DNA of 64,000 nucleotides from Streptomyces sp. NBC_01317 (GCF_035961655.1 NZ_CP108393.1:1178001-1242000); one strand, 5' to 3'; counted from the first letter of the stretch, positions 16,634-26,737 are shown. Notes: a model not told the origin generated them from the letters alone. Numbers and translations are program-made.

Positions 16634-16743
16634 GGAGGTACGTATGTCCGGACTGCATGTTTTACGGCGCCTCAGGGGCTCGCATAGTTCACCGGTAGTC
16701 ATGCGCCACAAAACACGCTTTACGTCCGGACACACGCACCTCC
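16634..16743 (-). repeat. 110-base structured hairpin element, copy A
   Basis: The outer arms (19 bases at 16634-16652 and 16725-16743) pair with two mismatches. An inner 16-bp stem (around GCATGTTTTACGGCGC) pairs with three. All five mismatches become G-U wobbles if the minus strand is the RNA, which argues for a transcribed structure read from the minus strand, that is, towards the 3' end of tex. The apical loop contains CCGGTGAAC in the minus-strand sense. A second copy in opposite orientation is at 17015-17130. There is no protein-like frame. Confidence 0.6.
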
Positions 16744-16837
16744 TCCGACCCCACCCCCCTCACGCCGAGGGTGAGCCGAACGACCCCCCGCCGCGGGGAG
16801 CGCCTGGCGCCCGGTGGGCGAGCGCGGCTTACTGATG

Positions 16838-16860
16838 TCCTCAATCGCCGGACGGGCTGG
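16838..16860 (+). repeat. 23-base intergenic repeat, copy 2
   Basis: Same unit as 16580-16602 (T variant), preceded by GATG and followed by GAG. Confidence 0.7.
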
Positions 16861-16900
16861 AGTGTGCCCCTCCGCGGTGCGCGGGTGCGGCTTACCGATG

Positions 16901-16922
16901 TCCTCAAACGCCGGACAGGCTT
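16901..16922 (+). repeat. 23-base intergenic repeat, copy 3
   Basis: CCTCAAACGCCGGACAGGCT, one base different from the consensus; it begins 63 bases after the start of copy 2. Confidence 0.7.
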
Positions 16923-16961
16923 GATTTTGGCCTCTGCCCGGTGACGGGTGCGGTTACCGCG

Positions 16962-16983
16962 TCCTCAAACGCCGGACGGGCTT
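16962..16983 (+). repeat. 23-base intergenic repeat, copy 4
   Basis: CCTCAAACGCCGGACGGGCT, beginning 61 bases after copy 3, in the same orientation. Confidence 0.7.
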
Positions 16984-17014
16984 GATTTGCCTTGGCGCGG
17001 GCGTGGAAGGGGGA

Positions 17015-17130
17015 CGGGCAGGGGTCGTGTCCGGAACGTAAAGCGTGTTTTGTGTCGCAAGGCCCCGGTGAACCAAACGACCCGCCGAACGCGACGTAAA
17101 ACATGCAGTGCAGGACACGACCCCTGCCCG
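17015..17130 (+). repeat. 116-base structured hairpin element, copy B
   Basis: The outer arms are a perfect 18-bp inverted repeat (CGGGCAGGGGTCGTGTCC at 17015-17032, complement at 17113-17130). The inner stem is around GCGTGTTTTGTGTCGC. The core matches copy A on the opposite strand, but the outer arms have a different sequence that still pairs, and one inner pair has also changed on both sides. In the plus-strand RNA the inner mismatches are G-U wobbles. The element points towards the 3' end of the downstream minus-strand glycosyltransferase gene. Confidence 0.6.
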
Positions 17131-17180
17131 GCCCCCGGCAACAACCCGCGGACAAAGCCCCGGCCCGCAGCGGGCACAAC

Positions 17181-17203
17181 CAAGCCCGTCCGGCGATTGA
17201 GGA
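17181..17203 (-). repeat. 23-base intergenic repeat, copy 5 (inverted)
   Basis: Reverse complement of the T variant of the same unit, close to the stop codon of the minus-strand glycosyltransferase gene. The whole stretch 16547-17222 (676 bases) holds these repeats and the two hairpin elements and no credible gene. Confidence 0.7.
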
Positions 17204-17222
17204 CAAAGCAGTGACCGCAAGG

Positions 17223-18875
17223 TCACGACAGGCCCCAGCGATGCGTACGCGCGGCCACAGAACGGGCCCTCCGGCGCACCCCCCGCGGCAAGCGCCGCGC
17301 CCACCGACGCCCCCCCGGATGCGACGTCGCCGCCACCAGCACGCGCCGCAGCCGCGCCACCGGACGGCCCCCGTGGCCTCCGGCCACCAGGCGGAGTTGC
17401 GCGTGCGGGCCCGCCCACCTGGGCGCGATCACCTGCCGGCCCACCGCCCCCGGAGAAACGTGGGGGCGCGAGGGAGACGCCACCCGGGCCCGGCGGCCCA
17501 CGCCGAGCATCTGGGAGTTCAGCCACACCTCATGCACGCCACGCGTAAGCGCCTCGCCGCCCGACACCACCGCCGGGTCGATCAGCGTCTCCCCCGCCAT
17601 CACCACCTGGTACCGCCCGTCGCCCAACCCCCGCAGCTCCGGGGTGAGTTCGGCGTCCGGGAACCACCAGTGGCCGGTCCCGGTGTCCTGGAGGAGCAGT
17701 TCACCGGCCGCGTACGCGAAGGGGTCCTCGACCTTCCAGTCCTCCGCGCCCGCGATCCCGCGCAGCAGCTCCGGGTCCAGGTACCAGTCGCCGTCGCGGC
17801 GCACGAGGCACAGGGGTTCGCCGTCGCCGCGCACATGGTGGACGACGACCCGTACCGCCAGCTTGCCGTCCCGCCAGACCGGCGGGTCGACCGCGACCCG
17901 GGGCTTGATCCGGCGCGTCCTGGTGGCCAGCTCGACCAGTGAGTCGAGGCGGCCCTCCTCCAGCAGCGCCGCGCGCAGGCCGGTGACGGCCGGCAGGCCG
18001 TTCCTGACGCCCGGGGGGTAGCACTCCAGGGCCATGCGGCGGACGACGTCGAAGTACTCCGCCAGCTGCTTGCCCTTGCGCTGGAGGACGCGCGGCTCGG
18101 TCACCGGCCGCAGCAGCTCCACCCGGTACGAGCGCCGCAGCAGGTGATCGCGCAGCTCACCCGGCTCCGTGCCCTCGTGGATCGCCTCCACGACACCGCG
18201 CAGGTGGCCGTAGTAGTCCGTGGCGGTCGTGGCGCCGCCGCTGTTGTTCCCGCCGTCCTCCCGGCGCACCCATTGGTAGGCCGGGTAATCCCCGAGAATG
18301 GACACCGTCCTGGCCCGTACATAAGCACGCGCCATGAACAACTGGTCCTCCAGCCGCACACGGCCTTCGGGGAATTTGATGCCGTGTTCCAGCAGAAAGG
18401 ATCGCCGGAACATTTTGTGCGGGGTGAGGCTTTCCATCAGCGGGGCGTCCTTGACGGTGCAGCGTTCCACTGTCCGCTTGAACACATTGCTCGGTCCCGC
18501 CATGGTGCCGAACACCTTGCCCAGCACGATGTCCGACTCATTGCGCTCGGCGAGCGCGAGAAGGCGTTCGAGGGATTCCGGGGCGAGTTCGTCGTCCTGG
18601 TCGACAAACTGCACGTACGTACCCCTGGCCAGCTCCACGCCCACGTTGCGGGGCTTGCCGGGCCAGCCGGAATTCTCCTGGTGGTGCACCCGTACATGCG
18701 CGTGCATCGAGGCGATCCTGTGCAGCCGGTCCGCCGAATCGTCGGTCGACCCGTCATTCACGAAAAGGATTTCGTAGGTGTCGGGGGACAGGCTCTGGGT
18801 GGTCAGGGACGCGGCACACCGGTCAAGGTGTTCTCCCGCGTTGTACACCGGAACGACCACACTCGCTCTGAGCAT
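17223..18875 (-). CDS. GT2-family glycosyltransferase with C-terminal extension
   Basis: The protein has 550 residues. The GT-A domain occupies about 1-300, with the nucleotide-binding start SVVVPVYNAGEHLDRC, FVNDGSTDDSA, PRNVGVELARG and the DXD-type FVDQDDELAP near 92-101; VRLEDQLFMARAY carries the catalytic base region. Residues 320-550 form a beta-rich then Arg-rich extension of the kind found in large actinobacterial wall-polymer transferases that use CDP-glycerol or sugar donors. The last 90 residues are strongly basic, suggesting membrane or polyanion contact. It appears monocistronic, with the repeat-rich region downstream. Confidence 0.88.
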   Translation of the reverse strand: MLRASVVVPVYNAGEHLDRCAASLTTQSLSPDTYEILFVNDGSTDDSADRLHRIASMHAHVRVHHQENSGWPGKPRNVGVELARGTYVQFVDQDDELAPESLERLLALAERNESDIVLGKVFGTMAGPSNVFKRTVERCTVKDAPLMESLTPHKMFRRSFLLEHGIKFPEGRVRLEDQLFMARAYVRARTVSILGDYPAYQWVRREDGGNNSGGATTATDYYGHLRGVVEAIHEGTEPGELRDHLLRRSYRVELLRPVTEPRVLQRKGKQLAEYFDVVRRMALECYPPGVRNGLPAVTGLRAALLEEGRLDSLVELATRTRRIKPRVAVDPPVWRDGKLAVRVVVHHVRGDGEPLCLVRRDGDWYLDPELLRGIAGAEDWKVEDPFAYAAGELLLQDTGTGHWWFPDAELTPELRGLGDGRYQVVMAGETLIDPAVVSGGEALTRGVHEVWLNSQMLGVGRRARVASPSRPHVSPGAVGRQVIAPRWAGPHAQLRLVAGGHGGRPVARLRRVLVAATSHPGGRRWARRLPRGVRRRARSVAARTHRWGLS

Positions 18876-19018
18876 CGGACCTCCCTCAGCGATCCGGCCG
18901 CCGGGGGAAACCGGCGACCGGGCAGGGCTGTGGCGGGTGTCATGCCATTCCGATGATCTTATCCGCTGGGTGTCAGGACCGCATTTCGGCCCGTATTCGG
19001 GCTGTTTCCGTTAGGGGG

Positions 19019-20656
19019 TCAGGATTCTGTTACCCGGCCCGCCGCCACGTTCAGGCGGCGCGTCGTGCGGACCGCGTTCAGCATGCGGCGGTCGTGGGTG
19101 ACGAGGAGGAGCGTGCCGTCGTAGGAGTCCATCGCGGACTCCAGCTGTTCGATCGCCGGCAGATCGAGGTGGTTCGTCGGTTCGTCCAGGACGAGGAGGT
19201 TCACTCCCCTGCCCTGGAGCAGGGCGAGCGCCGAGCGGGTCCGCTCACCCGGCGAGAGCGTCGTCGCCGGCCGCGTCAGGTGGTGCGACTTGAGACCGAA
19301 CTTCGCGAGGAGGGTGCGGATCTCGGCCGGTTCCGTGTCGGGGACGGCCGCCCGGAACGCGTCCAGCAGGGTGTCCGGGCCGTGGAACAGCGCGCGGGCC
19401 TGGTCGACCTCGCCGACCACCACCCCGGAGCCGAGCGTCGCATGACCGGCGTCCAGGGGCAGCCGGCCCAGCAGCGCGGCCAGGAGCGTGGACTTGCCGG
19501 AGCCGTTGACGCCGGTGATGGCGACCCGGTCGCCCCGGTCGACCTGGAGCGTGACGGGGCCGAAGCGGAAGTCGCCGCGCGCGACCTCCGCCGCGTTGAG
19601 GGTCGCCACGACCGCGCCCGAGCGGTCCGCCGAGGCGATCTCCATCCGGAGTTCCCACTCCTTGCGGGGCTCCTCGACCACGTCGAGACGCTCGATCATG
19701 CGCTGGGTCTGGCGGGCTTTCGCGGCCTGCTTCTCGGTGGACTCGGTCCGGAGGTTACGGCCGATCTTGTCGTTGTCCGTGGCCTTGCGCCGGGCGTTCT
19801 TGACGCCCTTCTCCATCCAGGACCGCTGGGTGTGGGCGCGCGACTCCAGGGACGACTTCTTGTCCGCGTACTCCTCGAACTCCTCGCGGGCGTGGCGCCG
19901 CGCGGTCTCCCGCTCCTCCAGATACGCCTCGTACCCGCCGCCGAAGAGGGTGATCTTCTGCTGGACGAGGTCGAGTTCGAGCACCTTGGTGACCGTACGG
20001 ACGAGGAACTCTCGGTCGTGGCTGACCACCACGACACCGGCGCGCAGCCCGGAGACGAAGGATTCGAGGCGTTCGAGCCCGTCGAGGTCTAGGTCGTTGG
20101 TGGGCTCGTCCAGGAGGAAGACGTCGTAGCGGGAGAGCAGCAGGGACGCGAGGCCGGCCCGGGCCGCCTGGCCGCCGGACAGGGTGGCCATGGGCTGGTC
20201 GAGATCGACGGTGAGACCGAGGGAGGCGGCGATTTCCTCCGCGCGTTCGTCCAGGTCGGCGCCGCCCAGGCCGAGCCAGCGGTCCAGTCCGTCGGCGTAC
20301 GCGTCGTCCGCGCCGGGGGCGCCGTCCACCAGTGCCTGAGTGGCTTCGTCCAGCGCGGTCTGCGCGGCGGCGACACCGGTGCGGCGGCCCAGGAAGGCCC
20401 GTACCGTCTCCCCCGCGCGCCGTTCCGGCTCCTGCGGGAGGTGGCCGACGGCGGCGGTCGGCGGGGAGAGCCGCAGCTCTCCCTCCTCGGGGGTGTCGAG
20501 TCCGGCGAGCAGCCGGAGCAGGGTCGACTTCCCGGCGCCGTTGGCACCGACGAGCCCGATCACGTCTCCGGGGGCGACCACGAGGTCGAGTCCGGAGAAG
20601 AGCGAGCGGTCGCCGTGTCCGGCGGCGAGTTCCTTGGCTACGAGCGTGGCAGTCAT
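19019..20656 (-). CDS. ABC-F family ATPase (ribosome-associated type)
   Basis: The protein has 545 residues with two ABC domains in one chain and no membrane segment. Walker A motifs are GANGAGKST (N-terminal domain) and GVNGSGKST (C-terminal domain). Signature motifs are LSGGQAAR and LSPGERTR; Walker B segments are FLLDEPTNDLD and LVLDEPTNHLD. The charged linker between them (ARREEFEEYADKKSS-like) matches the P-site tRNA interaction motif region. ABC-F proteins act on ribosomes as translation factors or protect them from antibiotics. No biosynthetic cluster adjoins it, so a housekeeping or intrinsic protection role is likelier. The ATG at 20656 gives MTATLVAKEL. Confidence 0.92.
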   Translation of the reverse strand: MTATLVAKELAAGHGDRSLFSGLDLVVAPGDVIGLVGANGAGKSTLLRLLAGLDTPEEGELRLSPPTAAVGHLPQEPERRAGETVRAFLGRRTGVAAAQTALDEATQALVDGAPGADDAYADGLDRWLGLGGADLDERAEEIAASLGLTVDLDQPMATLSGGQAARAGLASLLLSRYDVFLLDEPTNDLDLDGLERLESFVSGLRAGVVVVSHDREFLVRTVTKVLELDLVQQKITLFGGGYEAYLEERETARRHAREEFEEYADKKSSLESRAHTQRSWMEKGVKNARRKATDNDKIGRNLRTESTEKQAAKARQTQRMIERLDVVEEPRKEWELRMEIASADRSGAVVATLNAAEVARGDFRFGPVTLQVDRGDRVAITGVNGSGKSTLLAALLGRLPLDAGHATLGSGVVVGEVDQARALFHGPDTLLDAFRAAVPDTEPAEIRTLLAKFGLKSHHLTRPATTLSPGERTRSALALLQGRGVNLLVLDEPTNHLDLPAIEQLESAMDSYDGTLLLVTHDRRMLNAVRTTRRLNVAAGRVTES

Positions 20657-20735
20657 CAGACCGTCGATCCTAACGGGGCGGTACGGGAGGGCGTCCACAA
20701 CGGCCGCCGAGTGCGACCCCCGGCCGGAATTCGGC

Positions 20736-20741
20736 TACGGT
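20736..20741 (+). promoter_or_regulatory. -10 element of a probable leaderless promoter (DAAO-like gene)
   Basis: TACGGT lies 6 bases before the ATG at 20748; no Shine-Dalgarno is present. The gap between this gene and the divergent ABC-F gene is only 91 bases. Confidence 0.45.
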
Positions 20742-20747
20742 CCGGGC

Positions 20748-21743
20748 ATGAGCGGCGATGTGATCGTGGTCGGGGGCGGGGTCATCGGACTGACCACCGC
20801 GCTGGTGCTCGCGGAGAGCGGCCACCGGGTCAGGCTGTGGACCCGTGATCCGGTCGCGCGGACCACGTCGGCGGTGGCGGGCGCGCTGTTCTGGCCGTAC
20901 CGGATAGAGCCCGCCGAGCTGGTGGACGGGTGGCTGGAGCGCTCGCTGACCCGGTACGAGGAGATGGCGCGGCGGCCGGACGAGACGGGGGTCCGGGTGG
21001 TCGCGGGGCTGATGACGGACACCTCGCCGGACGGCCTCGGCGCCTGGACGGCACGGCTGGGGGAGCTGCGCGAGGCCCGTCCTGACGAGCTGCCCCAGGG
21101 CTTCCGGCAGGGGTTGCGGGCCGCTGTCCCGCTGATCGACATGCCGGCCCATCTGCGGTATCTGAAGGGGCGGTTGAGGGCGGCGGGCGGCGTGGTCGAA
21201 CTGCGGACGACGGCGGGGCTCGGCGAACCGGCCGCCGAGGCACCGGTGGTGGTCAACTGCTCCGGTCTCGGCGCGCGGGAGCTGGCGGCGGACGCGTCCG
21301 TGCGGCCGGTGCGCGGCCAGTTGGTGGTGGTGGAGAACCCGGGCGTCGACGAGTGGTTCGTGTCGGCCGTGGCCGGCTCCCCGGACATGACGTACATCAT
21401 GCCGCAGCCGTACGGGGTGCTCCTCGGCGGTACGTCGACGGAGAACGACTGGGACCTGGCCCCCGATCCGGCCGACGCGGCGGCCGTCGTCGCGCGCTGC
21501 GCGCGGATCAGGCCCGCCCTGGCGGGGGCGCGGGTGCTGGAGCACCGGGTGGGACTGCGCCCGGCCCGGCCGCGGGTCCGCCTGGAGGCGGTCCCGCTGC
21601 CGGGCGGCGGACGGCTGGTGCACAACTACGGGCACGGGGGCGCGGGCGTCACGGTGGCGTGGGGGTGCGCGGAGGACGCGGCGCGGCTCGCGGTCGGTCA
21701 GGGCCTGTCCGTCAGCAGTCCTCCACCGGTCGCGCCGCCGTGA
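20748..21743 (+). CDS. FAD-dependent D-amino-acid oxidase-type oxidoreductase
   Basis: The protein has 331 residues. The FAD-binding [17 protein letters not shown] opens the protein, [11 protein letters not shown] follows the second nucleotide-binding strand, and [13 protein letters not shown] matches the DAAO pattern. Near the C-terminus [13 protein letters not shown] carries the carboxylate-binding Arg, and [14 protein letters not shown] is the family's flavin-contacting motif. It probably oxidises D-amino acids to imino acids with oxygen. Glycine oxidase-like activity is an alternative. Its last 32 bases overlap the convergent M14 gene. Confidence 0.9.
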   Translation: MSGDVIVVGGGVIGLTTALVLAESGHRVRLWTRDPVARTTSAVAGALFWPYRIEPAELVDGWLERSLTRYEEMARRPDETGVRVVAGLMTDTSPDGLGAWTARLGELREARPDELPQGFRQGLRAAVPLIDMPAHLRYLKGRLRAAGGVVELRTTAGLGEPAAEAPVVVNCSGLGARELAADASVRPVRGQLVVVENPGVDEWFVSAVAGSPDMTYIMPQPYGVLLGGTSTENDWDLAPDPADAAAVVARCARIRPALAGARVLEHRVGLRPARPRVRLEAVPLPGGGRLVHNYGHGGAGVTVAWGCAEDAARLAVGQGLSVSSPPPVAPP

Positions 21744-22995
21744 GGTGGTACGTCGCCCTGCCGTCCAGCAGCAGCGGGACCAAGTCGCGCTGGGACTGGC
21801 GCAGCGGGACGAACGCCCCCGTGCGGTCCGGCACCACCCGGACGCCGTGCAGGGCCAGTTCGTCCTTGACGTCGCCGTACTGCGCCGCGTCCAGCCGGTA
21901 GCCGCAGGGCGGGTCCTGGAGGATCGCCTCGGGGGCGGCGGGCTCGTTGTCCGCGCCGCCGAGGTACACGGGCCCCCGGTCGGCGAGGCCGGCGGCCCTG
22001 GCCGTCGCCGTGGCGGCCACGACGCGGGCCCGCCGCCGGTCGGTGAACTCGAACAGGCCGGTCAGGGCGTCGAGTTGGCTCCGCACCCGGCGCCGGTTGT
22101 TCAGCGCGGGGTCCGCCTTCTCGGCGTCGGTGACCGGGTCGGTGCGGCTCTCGATGAGCAGTCCGACGGCGTGCTTGATGCCGGCCGCGTTGCGCAGGAT
22201 GCGCTCCTGGCCGTCGCCCGCCGTCTGCCGGATCGGCTCGTCGGTGACGGGGTCGGTCCAGATGCCGTACGTACCGATGGAGAAGCCCCCGGCGCGCGCG
22301 GCGGGGCGGACGTACGTCTCCGAGAGGGTCTTCGACTCGTCGTGGACGCGGGGGTCGGTGTTGAGGTTGCGCGGCCAGAGGTCGAAGAGGTCCTTGTCGT
22401 AGTACGGCGGGGTGGCGCCGTACTCGTGCAGGTCGTAGATCACGTCGGGGCGGCGGTCGCGGACGACGGCGGCCAGCGCGCGGGCCTCGGCGGTCCTGAG
22501 CGCGATGTGGTCGCGGTTGATGTCGGTCCCGGCGGAGTTGCCCCGGGTGTCGGCGGCCCGGCCGTCGGGGTTGGCGGTGGGGACGACGAGCACGGTCGTA
22601 CGGTCGAGGAAGCGCCGGGTGTCCCGGTCCTCGGCGTAGGCGAGGTCGCGGATCTCGGTGAGGCACGCCTCGCGGCCCGACGGTTCGTCGCCGTGCTGGC
22701 TGCACACCAACAGCACGGTGGTGGGCGCGCGTTCTGCGCCCACCCGGACGAGCTGGAGCGGGCGGCCCTGTGCGGTGGTGCCGATCGTGGTGAGCGTGGT
22801 GCGGGCGCTCCCCCGGTCGACGGCGGTGAGGAACTCCTGCTCCTGGGCCTGGCCGGTCCAGTGGGCCCCGCCGCCGGTCTCGAACGCGGTGCGCGGCGGG
22901 GTGTGGGCGGCCTGGGCCGGGATGGTCACGGTCAGGGGCATGACCAGGGCCGCGGCGGTGGCCGCGAGGACGAGGGTGCGGAAGCCGGGGACCAT
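21712..22995 (-). CDS. secreted M14-family zinc carboxypeptidase
   Basis: The protein has 427 residues. An N-terminal signal peptide (about 30 residues, ending in QAA) precedes the catalytic domain. Zinc ligands are His and Glu in [11 protein letters not shown] and His in IYDLHEYG; the catalytic Glu is probably in [16 protein letters not shown] is the family's substrate-binding Asn-Arg motif. It removes C-terminal residues or cleaves peptidoglycan peptides outside the cell. Its ATG shares one base with the stop of the upstream S15 gene (TGATG), so the two secreted hydrolases are translationally coupled. Confidence 0.9.
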   Translation of the reverse strand: MVPGFRTLVLAATAAALVMPLTVTIPAQAAHTPPRTAFETGGGAHWTGQAQEQEFLTAVDRGSARTTLTTIGTTAQGRPLQLVRVGAERAPTTVLLVCSQHGDEPSGREACLTEIRDLAYAEDRDTRRFLDRTTVLVVPTANPDGRAADTRGNSAGTDINRDHIALRTAEARALAAVVRDRRPDVIYDLHEYGATPPYYDKDLFDLWPRNLNTDPRVHDESKTLSETYVRPAARAGGFSIGTYGIWTDPVTDEPIRQTAGDGQERILRNAAGIKHAVGLLIESRTDPVTDAEKADPALNNRRRVRSQLDALTGLFEFTDRRRARVVAATATARAAGLADRGPVYLGGADNEPAAPEAILQDPPCGYRLDAAQYGDVKDELALHGVRVVPDRTGAFVPLRQSQRDLVPLLLDGRATYHLTAARPVEDC

Positions 22996-24989
22996 CAGCC
23001 GCTCTTTCCGGGGATCGGGGGTGTACGGCGCAGCTCGGCCACGCCGTCGGGTCGGGACCGGCCGGGGGCGGGGTCCGTGGGGGCGGCGCCGGTCGTGGCC
23101 CGGGTGAAGGCCCGCGCGCCGCCGACGAGCGGGAGGTGCGCGGAGGTGCGGGCCAGGTCGAGGGTGAGGGTGGGCGTGGTGGACGGGGGTTCGATGAGGC
23201 CCCGGTCCGTACCGGCGACGATCAGGGCGAGCCGGTGGCCGGCCGGGACGACGTGGTCGGTCGCGGCGAGATCGATGGTGAGCGTGTAGCGCTTGCCGGG
23301 GGTGAGGGGCCGGCCGTGGGACGCGGACGCGTAGGTGCCGAGGTCGGCCCAGCCACGGCTGAGGACGGTGTGGGTGACGTCGGCGGTGCGGGGCGCGGTC
23401 TCGCGGTAGCAGGAGCTGTCGGTGGCGGTGCTCGGGCCCCAGCAGGTGCGTTCGGTGAGCGTGGTGATGCCTTCGCCCGGCGCGTTGTAGTCGCGGATCG
23501 TGTCGGGGCCGAGGTCCACGAGGACCGCCGAGAGGTGGGCGGTCGCGGTGGACGGTGTGGCGGTGACCGTGACGGTGGACGAGCCGGAGAGCCGCAGGTC
23601 GTGGCTGAGGGCGCGGGTCACGAAGCCGGACTTGTCGGGGGTGTCCAGGTCGGCGGCCTCGGCCCAGTCGTCCTCGTCCAAGCGGGGGTTGTCGGTGAAC
23701 GTCGCGGTCGTGCCGGGCCTCGCGGCGGTGCGGCCGAGGGTGCCGACCCCGGCGACCGGTCCCTGGGCGGGGCGCAGGGTGGTGGTGTCCGTGCCGCGCG
23801 GCGGCCACACCCGGTCGGTGCTCCACTGGCCGGGGGCGCGCTCGATGTCCGCCATGGGCGCGCGCTCGATGCCGTTGTCGTAGCCGAGCAGGTAGTGGTC
23901 GAACCACCGGTGGAGCGTGTCGACCCACTCGGCGCGGCGGAAGTCGAACGGGTCGACGTGGCCGGTCTGCGAGAGCCAGATCTTGCGCTCGACGCCCGCG
24001 TCGGCGAGCGCGTCCCACCACTGGCCGAGGTGTTTCGTACGGACGTTGAGGTCCTGGGTACCGTGGACGGCGAAGACGCTGGCGGTGACGCGGCCGGCGT
24101 TCTTGACGTAGTCGCGCGCGTCCCACAGCGCGGTGACGTCGCCCGTACGGGGAGCCTCGTCGACCAGGCGCTGCTGGACGGCCTGGCAGCGGGCGCGGGC
24201 GGCCGGGCTCTCCACGTAGTTGGAGAGCCAGTCGGGTCCTGAGCCCTGGAGGGGCGCGCCCTGCTGGAAGTAGTAGTCGTACCACGAGCTGATGGCGCTG
24301 ATCGGGACGATGGTCTCCAGGCCGCGGACGCCGGTGGCGGCGACCCCGTTGGCGATCGTGCCGTCGTAACTCTTCCCGATCATGCCGGTCCTGCCGTTGG
24401 TCCAGCCGGCCCGGACGCGGGTGGTGCCGGTGGGGGTGGCGTACGCGCGGGCGCGGCCGTTCAGCCAGTCCACCACCGCCTTGGCCGACCGCACGTCGGA
24501 GCGCCCGCCGACGTCGGCGCAGCCGTCGGAGCGGTTGGTGCCGGCGAGGTCGACGGCGACGAAGGCGTACCCGCGCGGGACGAAGTAGTTGTCGTAGTGG
24601 AGCGGGAAGGAGAGGGGGTTGCCGTCGGCGTCGTACGTCTTCCGCTGGCTCTCGTTGCCGCGCCCGCAGCAGGAGTAGTACGGGCTGGCGTCCATGATCA
24701 CGGGGATCTTCCGGCCCTGCCGCGCCGGTTCGGCCGGCCGTACGATGTCGACCGCCACACGGTCGGACACGCCGTCGGCGTCACCGTCGAGCCCGGTGTC
24801 GACCCAGACGGACTCGCGGACGGCGTCGGTGTACGAGTGGACGGGCTGACTGACCTTCACCGCGCCGTGAGGCGCCTGTGATGCGCCCTGTGCTCCCGCC
24901 GGGGTGAGCAGGACCCCCAGCAGCGCGGCGCAGGCAGCCGCGATCAGTGTTCTGTACGGCCGGCGGGCTCCCCGCGTACGGATCTCCAT
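22995..24989 (-). CDS. secreted S15-family X-Pro dipeptidyl-peptidase/CocE-like hydrolase
   Basis: The protein has 664 residues. It has a signal peptide ([20 protein letters not shown]), an alpha/beta-hydrolase catalytic domain and a C-terminal jelly-roll domain from about residue 430. The nucleophile is Ser in MIGKSYDG, the acid is Asp in [10 protein letters not shown] and the base is His in [24 protein letters not shown] is a family-specific loop. It would release X-Pro dipeptides or hydrolyse acyl esters outside the cell and feed peptides to the coupled M14 carboxypeptidase. Confidence 0.9.
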   Translation of the reverse strand: MEIRTRGARRPYRTLIAAACAALLGVLLTPAGAQGASQAPHGAVKVSQPVHSYTDAVRESVWVDTGLDGDADGVSDRVAVDIVRPAEPARQGRKIPVIMDASPYYSCCGRGNESQRKTYDADGNPLSFPLHYDNYFVPRGYAFVAVDLAGTNRSDGCADVGGRSDVRSAKAVVDWLNGRARAYATPTGTTRVRAGWTNGRTGMIGKSYDGTIANGVAATGVRGLETIVPISAISSWYDYYFQQGAPLQGSGPDWLSNYVESPAARARCQAVQQRLVDEAPRTGDVTALWDARDYVKNAGRVTASVFAVHGTQDLNVRTKHLGQWWDALADAGVERKIWLSQTGHVDPFDFRRAEWVDTLHRWFDHYLLGYDNGIERAPMADIERAPGQWSTDRVWPPRGTDTTTLRPAQGPVAGVGTLGRTAARPGTTATFTDNPRLDEDDWAEAADLDTPDKSGFVTRALSHDLRLSGSSTVTVTATPSTATAHLSAVLVDLGPDTIRDYNAPGEGITTLTERTCWGPSTATDSSCYRETAPRTADVTHTVLSRGWADLGTYASASHGRPLTPGKRYTLTIDLAATDHVVPAGHRLALIVAGTDRGLIEPPSTTPTLTLDLARTSAHLPLVGGARAFTRATTGAAPTDPAPGRSRPDGVAELRRTPPIPGKSG

Positions 24990-25220
24990 GGGGCGGAAAG
25001 GTACCCCGGTCAACTCCCGTGCAACAGGGGGCAGTCGGGGGCGCACGGAGTGATCTTCCCGTCCGGGGCCGCCGTGAAGCGGGGGGTCGCGTCCTGGTGA
25101 ATTGAGGGGCCGTGTCGACCGGATGGCAATCATGTGACGGAGGGAGCCATGAGCATGACCACACACGGGGCGCTGCATACAGTCGAAGGGATCTTCGACC
25201 CCCACACCTTGGAGTTCTTC

Positions 25221-26737
25221 GTGCACCGCAGACTCATCGTCCCTGGCGTCCTGGCTCGGCCTCCCTCCTGCTGGCGGTTCCGGCGTCGGCCGCGGGCTTC
25301 ACGCCGGGCGCACCGGGCATCGGCGACCCCTACTACCCGGCCAGCGGCAACGGCGGGTACGACGTGTCCCACTACGACCTCCGGCTCACCTACCAGCCCA
25401 CCACGGACCTGCTCCAGGGCACGGCGACCCTGCTCACCACCGCGACGCAGAACCTCTCGCGGTTCAACCTCGACTTCGGCCTCACGGTCGACGAGGTGCT
25501 GGTGAACGGGAAGAAGGCGGCCTTCGCGAAGAGCGGGAAGCAGGAGCTGGAGATCACCCCGGCGGCCCCGCTGAAGCAGGGTCAGTCGGCCACGGTGGTC
25601 GTACGGTACGCGGGCAAGCCCTCCACGTTCTCGGTCGACGGCTACACGGCGTGGCAGCGCACCCCGGACGGCGGGGTCGCGGCCCAGGAGCCGGACTCCG
25701 CCGCGTGGTGGTTCCCGTCCAACGACCACCCGCTGGACAAGGCGACGTACGACGTGTCGGTCTCGGTGCCCGACGGCACCCAGGCGATCAGCAACGGGGT
25801 GCTCCAGTCGCAGACGTCGAAGCTGGGCTGGACCCGCTACAGCTGGCGCTCCAACAAGCCGCAGGCGACGTATCTGACCACCCTCGCGGTCGGCAGGTTC
25901 GACATCACGACGGACACGACGGCGAACGGGCTGCCGATCGTCAACGCGTACAGCAAGGACCTGGGCGACAACGCGGGCGCGGCGCGGGCGAGTGTGGAGC
26001 GCACCGGCGAGGTCGTGGACTGGCTGAGCGGTGTCTTCGGCCCGTACCCCTTCAACGCGGTGGGCGGGTACGTGCCCAACGTGCCGAGCGGGTTCGCGCT
26101 GGAGACGCAGACCCGGGTCTTCTACAGCCCCCGGCAGTTCGCGCGCGGCTCGAACGTCTCGGTCGTCGTGCACGAGCTGGCGCACCAGTGGTACGGCGAC
26201 AGCGTGTCGGTGAAGGGCTGGAAGGACATCTGGCTCAACGAGGGCTTCGCCAGCTACAGCCAGTGGCTCTGGTCGGAGAAGGAGGGCGAGGGCACGGCTC
26301 AGGAACTGGCCGACTACGTCTACGCGTTGTACCCGGCCGGCGACCCGTTCTGGACGGTCAAGCCGGCCGACCCGGGGCCGGAGAACCAGTTCGCGGGCGC
26401 GGTGTACGACCGGGGCGCGCTGGCGCTCCAGGCGCTGCGCAACAGGATCGGTGACGAGGACTTCTTCGCGATCCTCAAGGGGTGGCCGGCGGAGCGCGCG
26501 TACGGGAACGCGTCGGTGGGCGACTTCGTGGCGTACGCGGAGCGGGTCTCCGGCGAGCAGCTCGACGCCCTGTTCGACACGTGGCTGTTCCAGCCGTCGA
26601 AGCCGGCGTCGGGGTCGGCGTCGTCGATTTCCGCTGCGGCCTCCGCCTCCGCGCGGGGTGCCGGGACCGCCGCGGTCCCGGTCCCGCCCAAGTCCTGGAA
26701 GCAGATCGCCGCGACCCACTCGGTCCACGGCAGCTGA
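25221..26737 (+). pseudogene. secreted M1-family metallopeptidase with a frameshift in the signal peptide
   Basis: The catalytic part is intact: HELAHQWYG is the HExxH zinc motif, WLNEGFASY gives the third ligand at the normal 18-residue spacing, and the mature start is GFTPGAPGIGDPYYP. The signal peptide is split. GTG 25221, preceded by GGAG at good spacing, encodes VHRRLIVPGVLA in one frame, while ASLLLAVPASAA, the expected continuation, is one frame away. A single missing base near 25256-25258 explains this. In the mature frame no sensible start with a secretion signal exists. It is either a sequencing deletion or a real inactivating mutation. A short Ser/Ala linker and about 20 residues follow the catalytic domain. 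Confidence 0.8.

Noticed and set aside
16634..16743. Transposon end or MITE terminal repeats for hairpin element A
   Set aside because: The outer arms of copies A and B differ in sequence while staying paired, which a transposase recognition site would not tolerate. No target-site duplication is visible.
16365..17526. Short open frames in the repeat region after tex
   Set aside because: They consist of translated repeats with no conserved residues, and start codons lack ribosome sites.
19019..20656. ABC-F gene as part of an antibiotic cluster
   Set aside because: No biosynthetic genes adjoin it; neighbours are a glycosyltransferase and an amino-acid oxidase.
25134..25505. A separate small gene starting at ATG 25134 or 25149 with a GGAGG site
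   Set aside because: Its middle is the first half of the M1 signal peptide and its end is an off-frame reading of the M1 mature region; it is better explained as the frameshifted start of that gene.
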